Positions 6,372 to 7,831 of a stretch of DNA of 7,831 nt are shown here, in pieces. The stretch covers positions 14,148 to 21,978 of the forward strand of contig MFRJ01000118.1 of assembly GCA_001784535.1 (NCBI GenBank), written 5' to 3'. Within the stretch, counting starts at the first letter, position 1, and each line of letters starts with the position of its first letter. The position numbers and the translations under genes are program-made. This DNA is from Candidatus Melainabacteria bacterium GWA2_34_9 (GTDB lineage Bacteria; Cyanobacteriota; Vampirovibrionia; Gastranaerophilales; UBA9971). Under the pieces are notes generated by a model. That model was not told the origin of the DNA and ran no database searches. It saw only the letters and a program-made list of their open reading frames with translations.

Positions 6372-7549
6372 AAAATTAAAGATTTAATTTGCTCATAATA
6401 TTTATCGGCGCAGGATTCCCAGGTGAATTTTCTTGCCTGATAATAAGGAATCTCGCCCCAATTAGTTTCAGATGCTTTTTGCAAAGCCTCTGCGTATTCT
6501 TCAACATCTGTTACATCACAAAGAATTCCCGCATCTCCGATTATATCCATTCTGGAACAATCTTTTGGTGCAACAACAGGCTTATTGCATGCCATTGCTT
6601 CAATATAAACAAGTCCGAAAGGTTCTGACCGTGACGGTAGTGTAAAAACGTCGCACGCTTTGTAATATGACGGGATTTGTTCATGAGGAACACATATTGT
6701 CTTAAATCTTTTTTTACCGAGAAGTTTTTCGCCTTTTCTAACTAATTCAGCTGAATTTTCACCCGGACAAAGCAGCAAAACACTTCCTTTTTCAAGAAGA
6801 GCAACCGCTTCAATAAGCAAATCAAACCTTTTGTTTTTTGCGCTAGAAGTGGAAGATTTTGAAACCGTATACGATGAGTTTTCTTTTTTAAAAAACTCAT
6901 TCGGGTGTACCGAAGAAGCCAAAAATATCGGTCCTGAAAGATTTATTTTCGCAGGCTCAATTTCAGGATTAAATCTGTCAAAATCTACACCCATTGGTAT
7001 AAAAGAGGTATCCACATCAGGATGATATTTTTTCAGCCAGTATTTCAGCTCATTTGTATAAACCACATATTTGTCGGGCTTGAAAAAAAGATTCCTGCGG
7101 GCATTTTTCCCGCCTTCAATAAGCCCGCTGTGTTCGGTAAAAATTATCGGGGTTCTTTTTATTGTTCTTACTACTGAAGCTGCCAGTAATCCGCCCCAAT
7201 CGTTATTAGGAAGAATTACATCATATTTTCCTTTAAAAAGTTCCCAAACAACAGGGAAAAACGAGGTTAAATGTTCTATAAACACTTCCGGTCTGTTCGA
7301 AAAATTCGCAAGAAAATATCTTAACTTGTCGTACTTTGATTCTTGCAAAACCTGACTTCTTGGAATACAAGAAATCGGCGTACATAAATCGTTTACTGTT
7401 TTTGAAGAAAGAATTTTTACGTCACATTTGTCTTTTAATCTTTCTGCAAGCTTAAGAACGAGCGACTCTGATCTTCCTACGGAATCTCCGACTGCAGGAT
7501 GAATAAGTGCTATTTTAGGTTTTTGTTTTCCCTTGCTTTGAAAAAACAT
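6368..7549 (-). CDS. Family 4 glycosyltransferase (GT-B fold)
   Basis: Retaining glycosyltransferase of 393 residues that should transfer a sugar from a nucleotide donor to a surface glycan or glycolipid; the sugar and acceptor cannot be inferred. The N-terminal Rossmann-like domain starts at about residue 11 (PKIALIHPAVGDSVGRSE). The linker has the GT4 signature IPMGVDFDRFNP (184-195). The donor domain has KRFDLLIEAVALL (240-252) and the EX7E motif from Glu309 to Glu317 (EPFGLVYIE), followed by MACNKPVVAP. No signal peptide or membrane segment is seen, so it is cytosolic or peripheral. A Ser/Lys-rich stretch at about 215-238 interrupts the usual short step between the first donor-domain strand and KRFD, and its DNA holds an inverted repeat. 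The start at 7549 is the first ATG after an in-frame stop (7558-7556); GGGG at 7562-7559 gives a fair ribosome site. The gene is convergent with ade. Confidence 0.9.
   Translation of the reverse strand: MFFQSKGKQKPKIALIHPAVGDSVGRSESLVLKLAERLKDKCDVKILSSKTVNDLCTPISCIPRSQVLQESKYDKLRYFLANFSNRPEVFIEHLTSFFPVVWELFKGKYDVILPNNDWGGLLAASVVRTIKRTPIIFTEHSGLIEGGKNARRNLFFKPDKYVVYTNELKYWLKKYHPDVDTSFIPMGVDFDRFNPEIEPAKINLSGPIFLASSVHPNEFFKKENSSYTVSKSSTSSAKNKRFDLLIEAVALLEKGSVLLLCPGENSAELVRKGEKLLGKKRFKTICVPHEQIPSYYKACDVFTLPSRSEPFGLVYIEAMACNKPVVAPKDCSRMDIIGDAGILCDVTDVEEYAEALQKASETNWGEIPYYQARKFTWESCADKYYEQIKSLIF
6874..6900. repeat. Inverted repeat inside the glycosyltransferase gene
   Basis: Perfect 9-base arms ATGAGTTTT (6874-6882) and AAAACTCAT (6892-6900) flank a 9-base T/A-rich loop. 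The structure lies in the DNA that encodes the Ser/Lys-rich insertion of the glycosyltransferase. It could be the trace of a small palindromic insertion, or a chance result of Lys/Phe codons in AT-rich DNA. Confidence 0.45.
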
Positions 7550-7551
7550 TT

Positions 7552-7572
7552 TTAGTTACCCCGATTTTCCAT
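7552..7572 (-). other. Possible six-codon leader ORF before the glycosyltransferase
   Basis: On the minus strand AGGAG (7580-7576) precedes an ATG at 7572, which opens the frame MENRGN and stops with TAA at 7554-7552, two bases before the glycosyltransferase ATG. The Shine-Dalgarno core is better than that of the main gene but is only three bases from the ATG, closer than ideal. Terminating ribosomes could reinitiate on the downstream gene. Translation of so short a frame is not demonstrated. Confidence 0.25.
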
Positions 7573-7590
7573 AAACTCCTCAAGAGTAAA

Positions 7591-7596
7591 AGTATA
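7591..7596 (-). promoter_or_regulatory. Candidate -10 box for the glycosyltransferase
   Basis: TATACT on the minus strand matches five of six -10 positions and lies 41 bases before the glycosyltransferase start. Only T-rich sequence is present at the -35 distance, so the assignment is tentative. TATAAC on the minus strand further upstream (7648-7643) is an alternative. Confidence 0.3.
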
Positions 7597-7671
7597 AAAC
7601 CAACTAACTCTTTAAAAATTAGCCTGATGGGGAGAAAAGAAGTTATAATTTTCAGAAAACAAATTTAAACC

Positions 7672-7700
7672 TTGACCATGGTTTTTGATGATAGTATATT
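7672..7700 (+). promoter_or_regulatory. Promoter of the tRNA(CAT) gene
   Basis: TTGACC (7672-7677) and TATATT (7695-7700) each match the housekeeping consensus in five of six positions and are separated by exactly 17 bases. Transcription should start near 7707, about 20 bases before the tRNA. The 8-base palindrome ACCATGGT (7675-7682) overlaps the end of the -35 box. Confidence 0.75.
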
Positions 7701-7725
7701 AATTTATACATACTTTTAATAATGT

Positions 7726-7797
7726 GGGCTTGTGGCGCAGCGGTAGCGCAGGGGACTCATAATCCCTTGGTCGAAAGTTCGAATCTTTCCGGGCCCA
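7726..7797 (+). tRNA. tRNA with CAT anticodon (elongator Met or Ile2)
   Basis: A complete cloverleaf can be drawn: acceptor stem GGGCTTG/CGGGCCC (seven pairs, two of them G-U), D stem GCGC/GCGC with a loop containing GG, anticodon stem GGGGA/TCCCT with loop CTCATAA, T stem GAAAG/CTTTC with loop TTCGAAT, and discriminator A at 7797. The anticodon CAT is at 7758-7760. CCA is not encoded (the next bases are TTC), so it must be added after transcription. The G1-C72 pair argues against initiator tRNA. The anticodon arm and variable region (GACTCATAATC then CTTGGTCG) resemble E. coli ileX, whose C34 is changed to lysidine to read AUA, so Ile2 is a real alternative to elongator Met. Confidence 0.95.
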
Positions 7798-7815
7798 TTC
7801 TTTATTTACAAGACT

Positions 7816-7831
7816 TTCGGCGATTGCCGAA
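7816..7831 (+). terminator. Hairpin at the window end, possible tRNA terminator
   Basis: TTCGGC (7816-7821) pairs perfectly with GCCGAA (7826-7831) around the loop GATT, 18 bases after the tRNA. The window ends on the last paired base, so whether the stem extends and a T-tract follows cannot be seen. Confidence 0.45.

Noticed and set aside
6389..7355. Plus-strand open frames within the glycosyltransferase gene
   Set aside because: The minus-strand product shows all GT4 motifs across the same bases; the plus-strand frames match no family pattern and are shadows.
1..7831. CRISPR array, transposase, phage genes or a defence system
   Set aside because: No regularly spaced repeats or mobile-element proteins were seen; all long reading frames are accounted for by chromosomal genes of known families.

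Overview
This 7.8 kb window is AT-rich bacterial chromosome with ordinary housekeeping and motility gene content. It holds the 3' part of an MglA-type small GTPase gene, a membrane sensor histidine kinase, the flagellar cap gene fliD, an adenine deaminase gene (ade), a convergent family-4 glycosyltransferase gene and a tRNA with a CAT anticodon. The host must be flagellated. FliD, an MglA-like switch and an AT-rich genome with no CCA encoded at the tRNA 3' end would fit a non-photosynthetic cyanobacterial relative (Vampirovibrionia/'Melainabacteria', Gastranaerophilales type). That placement is an inference from overall feel and is only moderately likely; other flagellated AT-rich phyla are possible.

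Layout. Positions 1-2456 are a two-gene operon on the + strand. The MglA-like GTPase is cut by the left edge and missing about five N-terminal residues. Twelve bases after its stop comes a 625-residue histidine kinase (two membrane segments, HAMP, PAS, HisKA, HATPase). The last codons and stop of the kinase lie inside an 83-bp element (2446-2528) made of two 8-bp-stem hairpins with inverted ends, a dispersed-repeat type of structure. After a 273-base AT-rich gap with a good -10 box comes fliD (2730-4538), closed by a strong intrinsic terminator (4559-4591). ade (4668-6371) follows under its own promoter. Its stop overlaps the stop of the opposing glycosyltransferase (7549-6368, - strand) by a shared CTAG. 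A 176-base divergent spacer then separates the glycosyltransferase start from a tRNA(CAT) with a near-consensus promoter. The final bases form a hairpin that may be the start of the tRNA terminator.

How the genes relate. The GTPase and kinase probably act together in a signalling pathway, perhaps polarity or surface motility, since MglA proteins are polarity switches; no response regulator is visible in the window. fliD stands alone as a single-gene transcription unit rather than in a flagellar cluster. ade (purine salvage), the glycosyltransferase (surface glycan) and the tRNA have no evident functional link to it. I found no CRISPR array, transposase, phage gene or clearly novel multi-gene system. 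The most unusual item is the twin-hairpin repeat that supplies the kinase stop codon.
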